DNA from: Planctomycetaceae bacterium
GTDB taxonomy: Bacteria; Planctomycetota; Planctomycetia; Planctomycetales; Planctomycetaceae
Assembly: GCA_002722955.1 (NCBI GenBank)
Contig: PBMZ01000006.1
Coordinates: 23,109 to 87,108 of the forward strand
Direction of reading: 5' to 3'
Length of the DNA stretch: 64,000 nucleotides
Shown: positions 28,202-38,856 of the stretch, piece by piece
Position numbering within the stretch: position 1 is the first letter of the stretch
How the letters are laid out: every line of letters begins with the position of its first letter
Notes under the pieces: generated by a model
What the model saw: the letters and a program-made list of their open reading frames with translations, nothing else
Databases searched by the model: none
What the model was told of the DNA's origin: nothing
Translations under genes and position numbers: made by a program

Positions 28202-29059
28202 GTGAAATATATCCGTATCATCCCCCGTCTAGACATAAAAGGTCCCAACCTAGTCAAGGGTATCCACCTTGAAGGGTTGCGTGTTTTAGGAAAACCAGAG
28301 TCGTTTGCTCGTCTATACTATGAGCAGGGGGCCGATGAAATTATTTATCAGGATACCGTAGCTAGCCTTTATCAACGTAATAATTTGACCGAAATCGTAA
28401 CTCGTACCGCAGAAAATATTTTTATACCAATTACGGTTGGTGGTGGAATACGATCTTTATCTGATATTAGTGAAATCCTTCGTTCAGGTGCTGACAAAGT
28501 TTCAATTAATACTGCAGCAATTGCAAACCCGAATTTTATTAATCAAGCTAGCCAATCTTTCGGCTCATCGACAATTGTCGTGGCTGTTGAAACAATAAAG
28601 CAATCAGACGGAAGGTACCTCGCTTTCACTGATAATGGAAGGGAATATACGGGAGTAGAGGTTATGTCTTGGGTACGAGAAGTACAAGAACGTGGCGCCG
28701 GTGAAATACTTTTAACTTCGATTGATCAAGAAGGTACGGGAAATGGTTTTGACATTGATCTGATTAAGCTAGTTTCAGATGTTGCCACAATTCCCATTGT
28801 TGCTCATGGAGGGGCTGGAACTATTTCCCATATTGTTGATTCTATTCAATTAACTGGGGTTGACGCTGTCGCGCTAGCATCAATATTACACTACACTGCA
28901 ATTAACCAAGATACTATATCTCAAAAACAGTTTAAAGATGAAGGTAATATCGAATTCATCAAAAAAAGACATTCTTTTAAAATGTTCGGCACTGAAAACA
29001 TAAAGATGATTAAAAATCAACTAACTGACAGTAAAATTCCAATTCGGGTCCCTTACTAA
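28202..29059 (+). CDS. hisF2: HisF-like cyclase subunit of sugar amidation (HisF2 type)
   Basis: This HisF-type TIM barrel of 285 residues has IIPRLDIKGPNLVKGIHLEG at the N-terminus with the first catalytic Asp. GADEIIYQDTVASLYQ, PITVGGGIRSLSDI, ADKVSINTAAI and PIVAHGGAGTISHI follow. It starts with GTG 28202. HisH begins inside its stop codon (TAATG), and a WbpG-type amidotransferase follows. This trio is known from Pseudomonas wbp and Campylobacter/Legionella clusters. There the HisH-HisF pair supplies ammonia for acetamidino formation on a surface sugar and does not make histidine. The absence of other his genes nearby supports that reading. Confidence 0.85.
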   Translation: MKYIRIIPRLDIKGPNLVKGIHLEGLRVLGKPESFARLYYEQGADEIIYQDTVASLYQRNNLTEIVTRTAENIFIPITVGGGIRSLSDISEILRSGADKVSINTAAIANPNFINQASQSFGSSTIVVAVETIKQSDGRYLAFTDNGREYTGVEVMSWVREVQERGAGEILLTSIDQEGTGNGFDIDLIKLVSDVATIPIVAHGGAGTISHIVDSIQLTGVDAVALASILHYTAINQDTISQKQFKDEGNIEFIKKRHSFKMFGTENIKMIKNQLTDSKIPIRVPY

Positions 29060-29712
29060 TGATAGATGTGGCAATTATTGATTACCAGATGAGTAACCTT
29101 CACAGTGTTCAAACTGCATGTTGTATAGTGGGCCTCTCGTCTATTATAACGTCGGACTGTAAACAGATAATGAACGCAAAGTCTGCTATTCTTCCAGGTG
29201 TGGGTGCTTTTGGCGAAGCTATGAAAAAACTCCAAATATCAAAGCTGGACGATTGTATTGCATCATTTATAGAGAGTGGTCGACCTTTTGTTGGGATATG
29301 CTTAGGATTACAATTATTATTTGAAAGTAGTGAAGAATTTGGCGATCACAAAGGACTCGCTATAATTAAGGGGACAGTCAAGAAGTTAGCATACAGTAAA
29401 GATGGCTTACTAAGGTATCCTGTTCCTCATGCTGGCTGGAATAGAATTAGAAGAAAAAATAATTGGGATAAAACGTTACTCCGCCAGAATACCCCGGGGG
29501 ACTTTATGTACTTTCTTCATTCGTACTATGTTCAACCAGAAGACCCAAAAATAGTCCGGGCGACAACCGTTTATGGCCAAAAAGAATACTGCTCAGCCTT
29601 ACAGCAGAATAATATATTTGCGGCTCAATTTCATCCAGAAAAAAGTGGTCAAATAGGAATGCGTATTTATCAAACCTTAAAAACTAATTTGGCAAAATCC
29701 TTATTTTTATGA
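29059..29712 (+). CDS. hisH2: HisH-like glutamine amidotransferase subunit
   Basis: This class I glutaminase of 217 residues releases ammonia for its HisF partner. The start of the fold reads VAIIDYQMSNLHSVQ. The oxyanion region is LPGVGAFGEAM, the nucleophile Cys is in GICLGLQLLFE near residue 82, and the His/Glu of the triad are in AAQFHPEKSGQIG. It overlaps hisF by one base and the downstream amidotransferase by four (ATGA), so the three proteins are translationally coupled and probably assemble as one complex. Full length for the family. Confidence 0.87.
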   Translation: MIDVAIIDYQMSNLHSVQTACCIVGLSSIITSDCKQIMNAKSAILPGVGAFGEAMKKLQISKLDDCIASFIESGRPFVGICLGLQLLFESSEEFGDHKGLAIIKGTVKKLAYSKDGLLRYPVPHAGWNRIRRKNNWDKTLLRQNTPGDFMYFLHSYYVQPEDPKIVRATTVYGQKEYCSALQQNNIFAAQFHPEKSGQIGMRIYQTLKTNLAKSLFL

Positions 29713-30926
29713 AAGTATTCTACAATTTACCTGAGAAAGTCGTTTTTTGTTCAAAATGTGTCATGTCTAATCAACGTCCGGCGTCTACGCCAGAGTTTCG
29801 TCACACCCGAAACCGTGATGGAGCAAAATATTTACGAATGGACGAAAATGGAATTTGTGATGCTTGCCGTCATGCTACAATAAAAGAAAATATCGACTGG
29901 GAGCAAAGGGAAGGCGAATTAGCTATACTACTAGATGAATTTAGGAGAAGCGATGGGAAATATGACTGCCTAGTTCCAGGTAGCGGTGGGAAAGATAGTG
30001 TTTTTCAGTCTCATATACTGAAATATAAATATGGTATGAATCCTCTAACTTGTACTTGGCCACCAATTCTATACACAGACTACGGATATCAAAATTTCAA
30101 AAACTGGATTCAGGTTGGAGGCTTTGACAATATATCGTTTAATCAAAATGGGAAAGTTATGAGAATTTTGACGAGACTATCAATAGAAAATCTTCTACAC
30201 CCATTCCAAACTTTTATCCTCGGCCAAAAAAATCTTGCCCCCAAACTCGCAGCTGATTTGGGCATAAATCTAGTTTTCTATGGAGAAAATGAAGCGGAAT
30301 ATGGTAATCCACTTGCGGATAATGCTTCATCACTTCGAGATAAATCCTATTATACTATGGAAAATATAGACCAAATGTATTTGGGAGGCCAGCCTGTTAA
30401 TGAGATTATAGAAAATAACAATCTGAGTTTGGTAGATTTAATGCCCTTTCTTCCTGCGCCGGCTGAGTCTTTCTCTCGAAAAGACATCCAAATCCACTAC
30501 TTAGGCTACTACTTAAAATGGGTTCCTCAAGAAGCCTACTACTATGCAGTAGAAAATACTAATTTTCAAGCGAGACCATTCCGGACCCAAGGTACATATA
30601 GTAAATACAATAGTATCGATGATAAAATAGATGATCTGCACTACTATACAACTTTTATCAAATTTGGGATAGGCAGGGCTACTTATGATGCATCTCAAGA
30701 GATTAGGAACAAACATATTACTCGTGAGGAAGGGCAAGCTTTGGTGAAAAGATTTGATGGTGAGTTTCCTGATGAATATTTTGATGAAATTATGGAATAT
30801 ATTGGAATGGACACAGAATATTTTCATCAACTCTGTGATGAATTCAGATCACCTCACCTTTGGGCCCAAGAAGGTGGACAATGGAAACTGCGTCATACTG
30901 TCAATAATGACGGCGTAGATGACTAA
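29709..30926 (+). CDS. wbpG: N-acetyl sugar amidotransferase (WbpG/PseA family)
   Basis: This PP-loop ATPase of 405 residues converts an N-acetyl group of a surface sugar into an acetamidino group. The ATP loop VPGSGGKDSVFQ is near residues 92-103. The N-terminal zinc-finger-like cysteines are in VFCSKCVMSNQRP and GICDACRHA. The downstream blocks YGENEAEYG and LGYYLKWVPQEAYYYA are typical. Ammonia would come from the coupled HisH-HisF pair. Relatives act on legionaminic or pseudaminic acid precursors or on UDP-diacetamido-uronic acids, and both kinds of pathway are present in this window, so the substrate is open. Last gene of the forward operon. Confidence 0.87.
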   Translation: MKVFYNLPEKVVFCSKCVMSNQRPASTPEFRHTRNRDGAKYLRMDENGICDACRHATIKENIDWEQREGELAILLDEFRRSDGKYDCLVPGSGGKDSVFQSHILKYKYGMNPLTCTWPPILYTDYGYQNFKNWIQVGGFDNISFNQNGKVMRILTRLSIENLLHPFQTFILGQKNLAPKLAADLGINLVFYGENEAEYGNPLADNASSLRDKSYYTMENIDQMYLGGQPVNEIIENNNLSLVDLMPFLPAPAESFSRKDIQIHYLGYYLKWVPQEAYYYAVENTNFQARPFRTQGTYSKYNSIDDKIDDLHYYTTFIKFGIGRATYDASQEIRNKHITREEGQALVKRFDGEFPDEYFDEIMEYIGMDTEYFHQLCDEFRSPHLWAQEGGQWKLRHTVNNDGVDD

Positions 30927-31319
30927 TCGTCAGAGTATTTATTTAGAATGTCTCTTTGGATAAATTTTCTGGTCCCGAGATAGCGATGGCAGATGTGAAA
31001 TCAGTTGAACCACCGCTGGTAACCTGAGTATCGATTAGAAAAACAGGTGAATTTTCAGAAGGAGAAACTTATTGAGATTGTAGTAATTCATTTGCTATCC
31101 TATCTGAATATCTAACTCAGCTCCTAGGGAAAATTATCTAGCCAAGCACGTAACTTTCTACCATAAAAATCTCGATGTAGCTAAGTTACCAGTGATGTTA
31201 TCTCTGTTTGTACGAGTATACCGTGTTGGATCTATTGACTTTTAGTTCCTTGTTTTAAGATACAGAAACGCTCACAGTCCTTATCATATCCGTTGTGAAA
31301 CAAAGCTTTTCGAGCATCG
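30927..31319. other. Intergenic gap between convergent genes
   Basis: About 390 bases lie between the amidotransferase (+) and the MetA-family gene (-), which converge. No clear terminator hairpin with T-tract is seen, and no open frame has protein-like content. Confidence 0.35.
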
Positions 31320-32213
31320 TTAGTCGATAAGGCTAATTTTCATGTAGCAGTAACGTATCCACTGTTGAAAAAAAGTGTTTCTATGCATTCGCCAAACATT
31401 TTCAGGCTTTTTAAAATCAAAATTACGAATTTTTGGAACTGTAGGATTATGAAAGTCTCGCTCGGCCTCATGAGCTAGACGACCTGAATTATACTCAGGA
31501 TGGCCCATATGCATTATTTGTTTCTGGTCCGTGGTTTCGAAAATTGAGTACCCAGACTCTTTCCCGAAGGCTAGGAGGTTTAAATCTCCTCTTCTCTGTG
31601 CGGCTTCCATTTGTTCATTTAACGTACCAGCAATTCTACTCTGAGGACACAGAAATCTATCATCTAAAGCTCCCATTATAGGGTGATCAGTTACCAAGTT
31701 TGTTAACTCGAAAACACCAAACAATTTTTGTTTAAAAGTGAATTTGGGAACTTTTGCCATGTATGCTAGTGCCATTGCCCCCCAACATAAACCTAATGTA
31801 CTAGGACAAGTTTTTCTCGCATGATTTATGATTTCTACAATCTCTTTCCAGTATATCACTTCTTCGAAATCGAGGTGTTCTACAGGTGCACCAGTTACTA
31901 TCAAACCGTCAAGAGGATAGTCTTTAGTGGCATCCTCATAGGTCGAATACAATTGATCTAAATGTTCTTCAGGCCATGTCTTATAGACGTGAGATTGCAA
32001 TTTAATCCATATGGGTTCGATTTGAAGAATAGATAACCCAAGTGGATTTAGTAAATTTAGTTCGTATTGTTCGCCCAATGGCATTATATTCAGGATTCCT
32101 ATGCGTAATGGGCGGATATCTTGTACCTTCGCTTGATCGAGTGATATCCATTTGATTCCGTTTTTTTCGATCAAGTGAACAGCATGGTAATCAGACCTGA
32201 TGATTAACGTCAT
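31320..32213 (-). CDS. metAA: Homoserine O-acyltransferase (MetA family, acetyl-CoA signature)
   Basis: This 297-residue enzyme activates homoserine for methionine synthesis. Catalytic residues of the MetA family are present: Cys143 in GLCWGAM, His238 and Glu240 in HMGHPEYNSG. In this family the residue after TGAPV/TGAPL decides the acyl donor: Gly in the E. coli succinyltransferase, Glu in acetyltransferases. Here it reads TGAPVEHLDFE, so acetyl-CoA is predicted. That agrees with the upstream gene, an O-acetylhomoserine sulfhydrylase, 81 bases away on the same strand. Start ATG 32213. A housekeeping gene inserted between glycan clusters. Confidence 0.88.
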   Translation of the reverse strand: MTLIIRSDYHAVHLIEKNGIKWISLDQAKVQDIRPLRIGILNIMPLGEQYELNLLNPLGLSILQIEPIWIKLQSHVYKTWPEEHLDQLYSTYEDATKDYPLDGLIVTGAPVEHLDFEEVIYWKEIVEIINHARKTCPSTLGLCWGAMALAYMAKVPKFTFKQKLFGVFELTNLVTDHPIMGALDDRFLCPQSRIAGTLNEQMEAAQRRGDLNLLAFGKESGYSIFETTDQKQIMHMGHPEYNSGRLAHEAERDFHNPTVPKIRNFDFKKPENVWRMHRNTFFQQWIRYCYMKISLID

Positions 32214-32294
32214 AATATTGCCACGTCCAAACTTATGTGTAGCTTAACACCGAGGCCCAATTGGATGATGGTACCAAACTACACATAAACTGTT

Positions 32295-33638
<1,344 letters not shown>

Positions 33639-33641
33639 CTA

Positions 33642-33745
33642 AATATTCTTATAAGATGAAGTGTTAGGTTAACCTAGCACTGGTGGAACTGATTAAACTC
33701 CTGTAAAACCATAAAATCTACAAAAAGTCATCTTATAAGAATATT
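33642..33745 (-). promoter_or_regulatory. Inverted-repeat leader upstream of metY
   Basis: AATATTCTTATAAGATGA at 33642-33659 is exactly complementary to the 18 bases at 33728-33745, so a transcript could form an 18-bp stem closing about 68 bases. Both arms hold the palindrome TCTTATAAGA. Inside the loop lies a second near-palindrome, GTGTTAGGTTAACCTAGCAC at 33661-33680, with one mismatched pair. The element ends about 20 bases before the metY start codon. It does not match the SAM-I or SAM-II riboswitch consensus as I know them. Either a structured leader RNA or a pair of repressor sites is possible. Confidence 0.6.
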
Positions 33746-33768
33746 CTACATGAAAAAGCTAATTCAAG

Positions 33769-34950
33769 TCACCTAAATTTACCTAGTATTTCATTCAAAA
33801 CTTCATCTAATAATTTGGGTGGAATAGTGAAATTCGCTTGCGTATCTTCCCAATTCAGATATTGGTGCCCAGGAGGGGCTTCCCCAATGATTTTACCATA
33901 ATGGCACCTAGAATATGAAACAAAGTCCATATACCATGAGTCAAGGTGTCGGTAGGGATCGCATAACTCAAGAACAATACTATGCTCAGGCATAAAGACA
34001 CAATTACACAAACTAGCTCCCCAAGCGCCTATTAGGAGATGGGTATTGCTGAATAAATGCATTTGTTCCATTACTGTTAATTCGTGTGGAGTAACTTGTT
34101 GAATATTGTACTTTTCAAGTAATGGAATTAGATCGGCCTCATTTTTTATAGCCCGACGGGATCCCGTACGGGATACGTAAATTGCTGGCACATAGTTACT
34201 GGTTTGCTTAGCTACATTCCTCCAATCTTGACGATCACTCTTAACTATTTCTGCTCCTTGACTTCGAAGGTAATCCATAGCAGAAAAAGATATTGGTGGT
34301 TGTGAAACGAAGTGCAATTCAGGAGTTTCCACTGAGACACCTTGGTTAACTAAATATGTATCATTGGGGCCAAAACGAGAAAAAAATTCACCAATAAATT
34401 TAGGTCCAATTGAACAGACAGAAGATGCTATATACGCAAGGAAAGGGAACAACTTTCTTACTCGACTTAAAGGTAGGCAGTCCCGTAAAAAATGACCGTA
34501 ATTTTGGCTATGATGGTGAGTAGCACGGAATATAGGCTTCTCAACTCTTTGAGGCCTTATGTTTTCGCTAAATGTGTGAGCGTACCGATGATTATTCGTC
34601 ACATGATCTACATTTAGCGTGATAGGTTCACGTAAAAAACGTCCATCGGCCAAAGCTATCATTTGATATGGTCCAAAAAGGCTGGCATCTGCTAATACTC
34701 CATATATTGCTGGACTATGCAAGTCCCGTATTCTATCTTTCTGAATTAAGTCAGATGAAGAATTTGTAATAATGGCTTTAGGAAGATATTTTTGTTCTTC
34801 CGTTTCTGGTAAGACCACGAACTCTCCTGGTTTCAACGGACGGCTTCGAGCAATTTCTAAGCTAACTTCATCGGCGACTTCTGCAATTTCGAAGGTTTCA
34901 ACTTGATTGACTACTTCAATTTCTTTTTCATGGGGGAACAATTCAATCAC
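33769..34950 (-). CDS. GT61-family glycosyltransferase (DUF563, EOGT-like)
   Basis: This cytoplasmic glycosyltransferase of up to 393 residues has the family features in order. They are THHHSQNYGHFLRDCLPLSR near residue 145, IYVSRTGSRRAIKNEADLI near 255, and HLLIGAWGASLCNCVFMPE near 310. The last corresponds to the usual GxHGAxLxN, here with Trp in place of His. The first ~70 residues are acidic and unassigned. The start is GTG 34950, although GAGG overlaps that codon; TTG 34941, eight bases after GAGG, is an equally good start. It is transcribed away from the next gene. Donor and acceptor unknown. Confidence 0.82.
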   Translation of the reverse strand: MIELFPHEKEIEVVNQVETFEIAEVADEVSLEIARSRPLKPGEFVVLPETEEQKYLPKAIITNSSSDLIQKDRIRDLHSPAIYGVLADASLFGPYQMIALADGRFLREPITLNVDHVTNNHRYAHTFSENIRPQRVEKPIFRATHHHSQNYGHFLRDCLPLSRVRKLFPFLAYIASSVCSIGPKFIGEFFSRFGPNDTYLVNQGVSVETPELHFVSQPPISFSAMDYLRSQGAEIVKSDRQDWRNVAKQTSNYVPAIYVSRTGSRRAIKNEADLIPLLEKYNIQQVTPHELTVMEQMHLFSNTHLLIGAWGASLCNCVFMPEHSIVLELCDPYRHLDSWYMDFVSYSRCHYGKIIGEAPPGHQYLNWEDTQANFTIPPKLLDEVLNEILGKFR

Positions 34951-35027
34951 CTCATATCACTTCAAGATAACAAAAAAATATGGTAAATTCTATCACAGAT
35001 TGATCAATAGTGATTTTCCTGATAGAC

Positions 35028-35056
35028 TTGACAGATAAATTAATGAAAGATACGGT
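35028..35056 (+). promoter_or_regulatory. Candidate sigma-70-type promoter
   Basis: A perfect -35 box TTGACA at 35028-35033 is followed after 17 bases by TACGGT at 35051-35056, a weak -10 match. Transcription would start about 20 bases before the ATG of the oxidoreductase at 35082. It lies in the only divergent intergenic space of this block. Confidence 0.4.
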
Positions 35057-35081
35057 TATTTATTAAAAAAAGAGAATTCAA

Positions 35082-36074
35082 ATGTCAATTAGAATGGCCC
35101 AATGTGGTATTTTGCATGATCATGCTCGAGGAAAAACTCAAGTCATGAAAGAGTTTTCAGATGTAGATTTAGTGGGTATCTATGAACCTGAGCTAACTGC
35201 AAAAAAAAAGGTAGAAGGCGATAAGTTATACAAAGATTTGTATTGGTTTTCATCACTAGAAGAAATGTTAGAAGATGAAACTATTCACGCTGTTGCCATT
35301 CAGGGACGAGTATCTGACAACCTTGATTTTGCCGAGCAAGCCTTAAAGCATAACAAACATATTTGGCTTGACAAACCGGCGGGTGATGATTTGGATCAAT
35401 TTGAAAAGATATTAGATTTAGCAAGACAAAACAAATTATTAGTTCAGTTGGGCTATATGTTCCGCTATAATGCCGGATTTCAATTTTTGCTAGATTGGGC
35501 TAATGGTGGCAAACTTGGTCATATTTTTTCGGTTCGAGCGCGAATATCGACTGGAAACGCTAGTGAGTCTCATTGGGAACGTTGGAATTCCAATGGTGAA
35601 ACACGCGGTGGTATCGTATTCATTTTAGCTTGTCACTTAATCGATATTATCGTATCTTTGATGGGTCGACCAGATCAAGTCACTCCTTTTCTTAGACATG
35701 ACGGCACGAAATTTGACTGGTATAAAGACAATAATATAGTTATATTTGAATATGCCACTGGACAAGCTGTTTTGGAGTCAACAGCCTTAGAAATCTCACC
35801 TGGTTTATCTCGAAGAATTGAGGTTTATGGAACACGAGGTGCTATCATCATGGAACCGATGGAGCCACCAGAATTGCGCTTATGTTTGGATATTGATCGA
35901 GATGGATATAGAAAAGGTTGGCAAGTTGTTAAAGTAGAAGCTCGCCCTCGTTATGTCGAAAGTCTACGAGCATTTGTCGCTGATATTCGGGGACAGAAAA
36001 AACCGGACCGTTCACTTAACCATGAATACATTGTCCAAGAGACTGTCATGCGCGCATCAGGTTTCGATATTTAG
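35082..36074 (+). CDS. Gfo/Idh/MocA-family oxidoreductase
   Basis: This 330-residue NAD(P)-dependent oxidoreductase has a Rossmann-type N-terminus (AQCGILHDHARGK) with His-Asp-His where most relatives have GxGxxG. The signature is in IWLDKPAGDD. The later GGIVFILACHLIDIIVSLMG keeps the catalytic-region His but has Ile where Asp is common. These changes place it in a subgroup often found near sulfatases and sugar isomerases in marine Planctomycetes-like genomes, by my recollection of the family. A role in catabolism or tailoring of a sugar is therefore as likely as biosynthesis. The ATG at 35082 follows AGAGA. It precedes UDP-xylose synthase. Confidence 0.78.
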   Translation: MSIRMAQCGILHDHARGKTQVMKEFSDVDLVGIYEPELTAKKKVEGDKLYKDLYWFSSLEEMLEDETIHAVAIQGRVSDNLDFAEQALKHNKHIWLDKPAGDDLDQFEKILDLARQNKLLVQLGYMFRYNAGFQFLLDWANGGKLGHIFSVRARISTGNASESHWERWNSNGETRGGIVFILACHLIDIIVSLMGRPDQVTPFLRHDGTKFDWYKDNNIVIFEYATGQAVLESTALEISPGLSRRIEVYGTRGAIIMEPMEPPELRLCLDIDRDGYRKGWQVVKVEARPRYVESLRAFVADIRGQKKPDRSLNHEYIVQETVMRASGFDI

Positions 36075-36188
36075 CCCCTTATTTTGACTTTTTATTTAAT
36101 ATTTGCTAGAATGGTCGGGCTTGTTTGATCGGATGTTTTTGAATCAAACAGTGGTAGTGCGTATTCTTCGAATAGGCGTGAGGGGTTA

Positions 36189-37130
36189 ATGCAAAGAGTA
36201 CTAATTGCTGGTGGGGCTGGTTTCCTCGGCTCACACCTTTGCGATCTTTTTTTACATAGAAGTTTTGAGGTTATTTGTGTCGATAACTTACTCACGGGTC
36301 GTGCGGTGAATGTTCAGCACCTGATTGGCCATGAAAGGTTTCTCTACATTGACCATGATGTCGTAATGCCTATTGAAATCGAGCAAGATGTTGATTATGT
36401 ACTGAATTTTGCTAGTCCTGCTAGTCCTCCTGACTACTATCGTCTACCAATTCAAACTATGCAAGTTGGTTCAACTGGAACTTATAACTTGTTGCAATTG
36501 TCTAAAACTAAGTCTGCAGTATTTATGATGGCATCTACTTCCGAGATTTATGGCGACCCATTAGTTTCTCCACAATCAGAGAGTTACTGGGGAAATGTTA
36601 ACCCTATTGGACCTCGAAGTGTATATGACGAAGCTAAGCGCTTTTCAGAAGCAATGACCGCAGCCTACCATCGTGAATTTAACTTAGACATTCGCTTGTT
36701 AAGAATCTTTAATGTATATGGTCCTCGGATGCGACCTCATGATGGGCGAGCGATTCCCAATTTCATTGATCAAGCCTTACATAATCGGCCAATTACTATC
36801 TATGGTGATGGTAGTCAAACACGAAGCTTTTGCTATTTTCAAGATGAAGTTGAAGGTATTTACCGCTTGTTGATGTCTGGCCTAAACGAACCAATCAACG
36901 TTGGTAACCCAAGTGAATTGACTATTCTTGAGTTGGCCGAGACAATTATTGAATTAACTGGAAGTAGAAGCCAGATTATTTTCCAAGATCTTCCAGTTGA
37001 CGATCCGAAAGTACGTAGACCAGATATTAGTAAGGCAAAAAAACTACTAGATTGGAAGCCAGTTGTTAAATTGCATGACGGTCTTCAAAAGACAATTGAA
37101 TACTTCGCTAATTTATCCAATGAAAACTAA
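36189..37130 (+). CDS. uxs: UDP-glucuronate decarboxylase (UDP-xylose synthase)
   Basis: This 313-residue SDR converts UDP-glucuronate to UDP-xylose. Highly characteristic blocks are [22 protein letters not shown] at the N-terminus ([14 protein letters not shown] here) and [33 protein letters not shown] carries the Thr-Ser-Glu of decarboxylases. [13 protein letters not shown] (YxxxK), IFNVYGPRM and [13 protein letters not shown] follow. Start ATG 36189 after GAGGGG. Its end overlaps the nucleotidyltransferase start by 11 bases. This predicts xylose, or a sugar derived from the 4-keto intermediate, in the surface glycan. Confidence 0.92.
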   Translation: MQRVLIAGGAGFLGSHLCDLFLHRSFEVICVDNLLTGRAVNVQHLIGHERFLYIDHDVVMPIEIEQDVDYVLNFASPASPPDYYRLPIQTMQVGSTGTYNLLQLSKTKSAVFMMASTSEIYGDPLVSPQSESYWGNVNPIGPRSVYDEAKRFSEAMTAAYHREFNLDIRLLRIFNVYGPRMRPHDGRAIPNFIDQALHNRPITIYGDGSQTRSFCYFQDEVEGIYRLLMSGLNEPINVGNPSELTILELAETIIELTGSRSQIIFQDLPVDDPKVRRPDISKAKKLLDWKPVVKLHDGLQKTIEYFANLSNEN

Positions 37131-38487
37131 AGCTATAATCCTCGCGGCCGGACTAGGAAAAAAAGTGTGGCCTTATGGAGAATTCCGCCAAAAGTGTACA
37201 CTACCAGTTTGTAACATTCCTATTGTGCGACGTTTATCAGAGCAACTAATCAGAATCGGTATTGAACAAATTACCATAGTTATTGGAAATTATGGTCAGC
37301 AAGTTGTTTCAGTAACTGCAGATTTGAATGTAAACTTTGTAACTCAGCAGTCTCTCGATGGTACTGCCACGGCCGCTTATCAAGCAATCACAACTGAGCC
37401 TAGCATGGAGCAGTATGTGGTTTTAGCAGGTGATTTGGTTGTCACCGATAATGACTTGCGTAGATTTATTCAATGTCTCGGAGAAACAGAAGCCACAGTA
37501 CTGGTTAATCGCCTAAACAAAGAAGATCCCTTAAACTGGATTTGTGCAGGTGTCAATAAAGACCAAGTTACTGGAATTGAAGGCCACCCACGTGGTGGAA
37601 ACTTTCGCCTTTGTGGTATTTACGGCTTTCGTCGCTCAGCTATTGAATATATACGTCGAAATCCAGGTATTGCCACACCAGTTCCTGTTGGTGGAATGCC
37701 TCCAGTAGAATCTGAAATTTCTCACTCTATTCAGCTGATGATTGATAATAACCGAACTGTTCGAGCCGTTATGACTGAAGATATTTTTGTAGATGTGGAC
37801 AAACCATGGCACTTATTAGAGGCTAACGATCGTCTGAAACATCATTTGGTTGGTCAAATTGATGAGGACCAAATAGCTGAAGGAGCTAAAATCTCAGATG
37901 GCGCAGATATTGGCGGACGCGTGATCTTGGGAGCCAATTCAAAAATCGGCAAACGCGTAGTAGTGAAAGGAGACCTGATTGCTGGAGCCAATAATAATAT
38001 AACTAATGGTGCAATTCTAGGTGGCAGCTTAATTATAGGAAATCAGTGTAGAGTTAGTGATTACTGCGAAGTTGGTTCTAGTGTGATTGGAAATCAGTGT
38101 ATCATTGGACATGGAGCAGAAATGTCGGGTGTTTTATTTGACAAAGTCTATCTTTATCACTACTGTGAGATGTCGGGTGTTTTTGGCACCGCTACCGATA
38201 TTGGGGCCGCTACAGTCTGTGGAACTCTACGGTTTGACGACGGTGATACTGCTCACAAAGTCAATGGAAGATATGAGGTCCCAACTTATGGTGCTAACGC
38301 GACTTACATGGGTGAATATTGTCGAACTGGAGTGAATGCGATAATTATGCCGGGCCGAAAAATTGGTTCTTACAGTGTGGTTGGTGCTGGTGTCATATTA
38401 AGCGAAGATGTTCCTAGTCAAACCATGATTACGGTCAAGCAAGAATTGGTTAAAAAACCGTGGGGGCCATCTCGTTACGGTTGGTGA
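37120..38487 (+). CDS. Sugar-1-phosphate nucleotidyltransferase with left-handed beta-helix (GlmU-like)
   Basis: This 455-residue two-domain protein begins with the nucleotidyltransferase domain (1-250), having [28 protein letters not shown] and LAGDLVV. A long hexapeptide-repeat helix follows (about 270-450), with [35 protein letters not shown] and [18 protein letters not shown]. The order matches GlmU and archaeal-type bifunctional enzymes. The acetyltransferase part is long, and I cannot confirm activity. ATG 37120 is used, since homology starts there and it overlaps the UDP-xylose synthase stop by 11 bases; longer frames upstream are shadow sequence. It probably supplies a UDP-sugar to the same pathway. 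Confidence 0.82.
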   Translation: MKTKAIILAAGLGKKVWPYGEFRQKCTLPVCNIPIVRRLSEQLIRIGIEQITIVIGNYGQQVVSVTADLNVNFVTQQSLDGTATAAYQAITTEPSMEQYVVLAGDLVVTDNDLRRFIQCLGETEATVLVNRLNKEDPLNWICAGVNKDQVTGIEGHPRGGNFRLCGIYGFRRSAIEYIRRNPGIATPVPVGGMPPVESEISHSIQLMIDNNRTVRAVMTEDIFVDVDKPWHLLEANDRLKHHLVGQIDEDQIAEGAKISDGADIGGRVILGANSKIGKRVVVKGDLIAGANNNITNGAILGGSLIIGNQCRVSDYCEVGSSVIGNQCIIGHGAEMSGVLFDKVYLYHYCEMSGVFGTATDIGAATVCGTLRFDDGDTAHKVNGRYEVPTYGANATYMGEYCRTGVNAIIMPGRKIGSYSVVGAGVILSEDVPSQTMITVKQELVKKPWGPSRYGW

Positions 38488-38652
38488 ATCCTAATTCAAT
38501 AAATAGACTTAGGAGAAAAACTAATTCAATGAGAACGGATAAGGCAAACATTAAACAAATTGTTGCGTTGTATAATAGAGGCTGTCAGGAGTATGTCGTT
38601 TTCATCTTTAAGAATCCAAGTCATAATACGACCGGCTCAATTGTTTGTTAGA

Positions 38653-38838
38653 TTATCCGACAAACCATATCATTGAAACTATCAACCCCGCACTAACAAC
38701 CATCAACAAAATGCTCAAAACGAACTCCTCATTTTGCCTAGCTATCTCCCTGTCCTCTTGGGCTTTTTGCTGTACGTAGCTTCGTGTTTTGATTTTGATT
38801 TCTTCTTGCAAAGGTCTAGTTGGTTCAATTAAACTCAC
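38653..38838 (-). CDS. Small coiled-coil protein with C-terminal membrane anchor
   Basis: This 61-residue protein has a charged helix of about 35 residues (EEIKIKTRSYVQQKAQEDRE) followed by one hydrophobic segment, LSILLMVVSAGLIVSMIWFV, ending at the C-terminus. It would be a tail-anchored inner-membrane peptide with the coil facing the cytoplasm. It begins with GTG 38838, 18 bases after the stop of the coiled-coil gene on the same strand, so the two are likely co-expressed. It converges on the nucleotidyltransferase gene. No family recognised. Its layout suggests a membrane tether for the neighbouring coiled-coil protein. Confidence 0.6.
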   Translation of the reverse strand: MSLIEPTRPLQEEIKIKTRSYVQQKAQEDREIARQNEEFVLSILLMVVSAGLIVSMIWFVG

Positions 38839-38856
38839 AACAGATTGAGAAATTGC

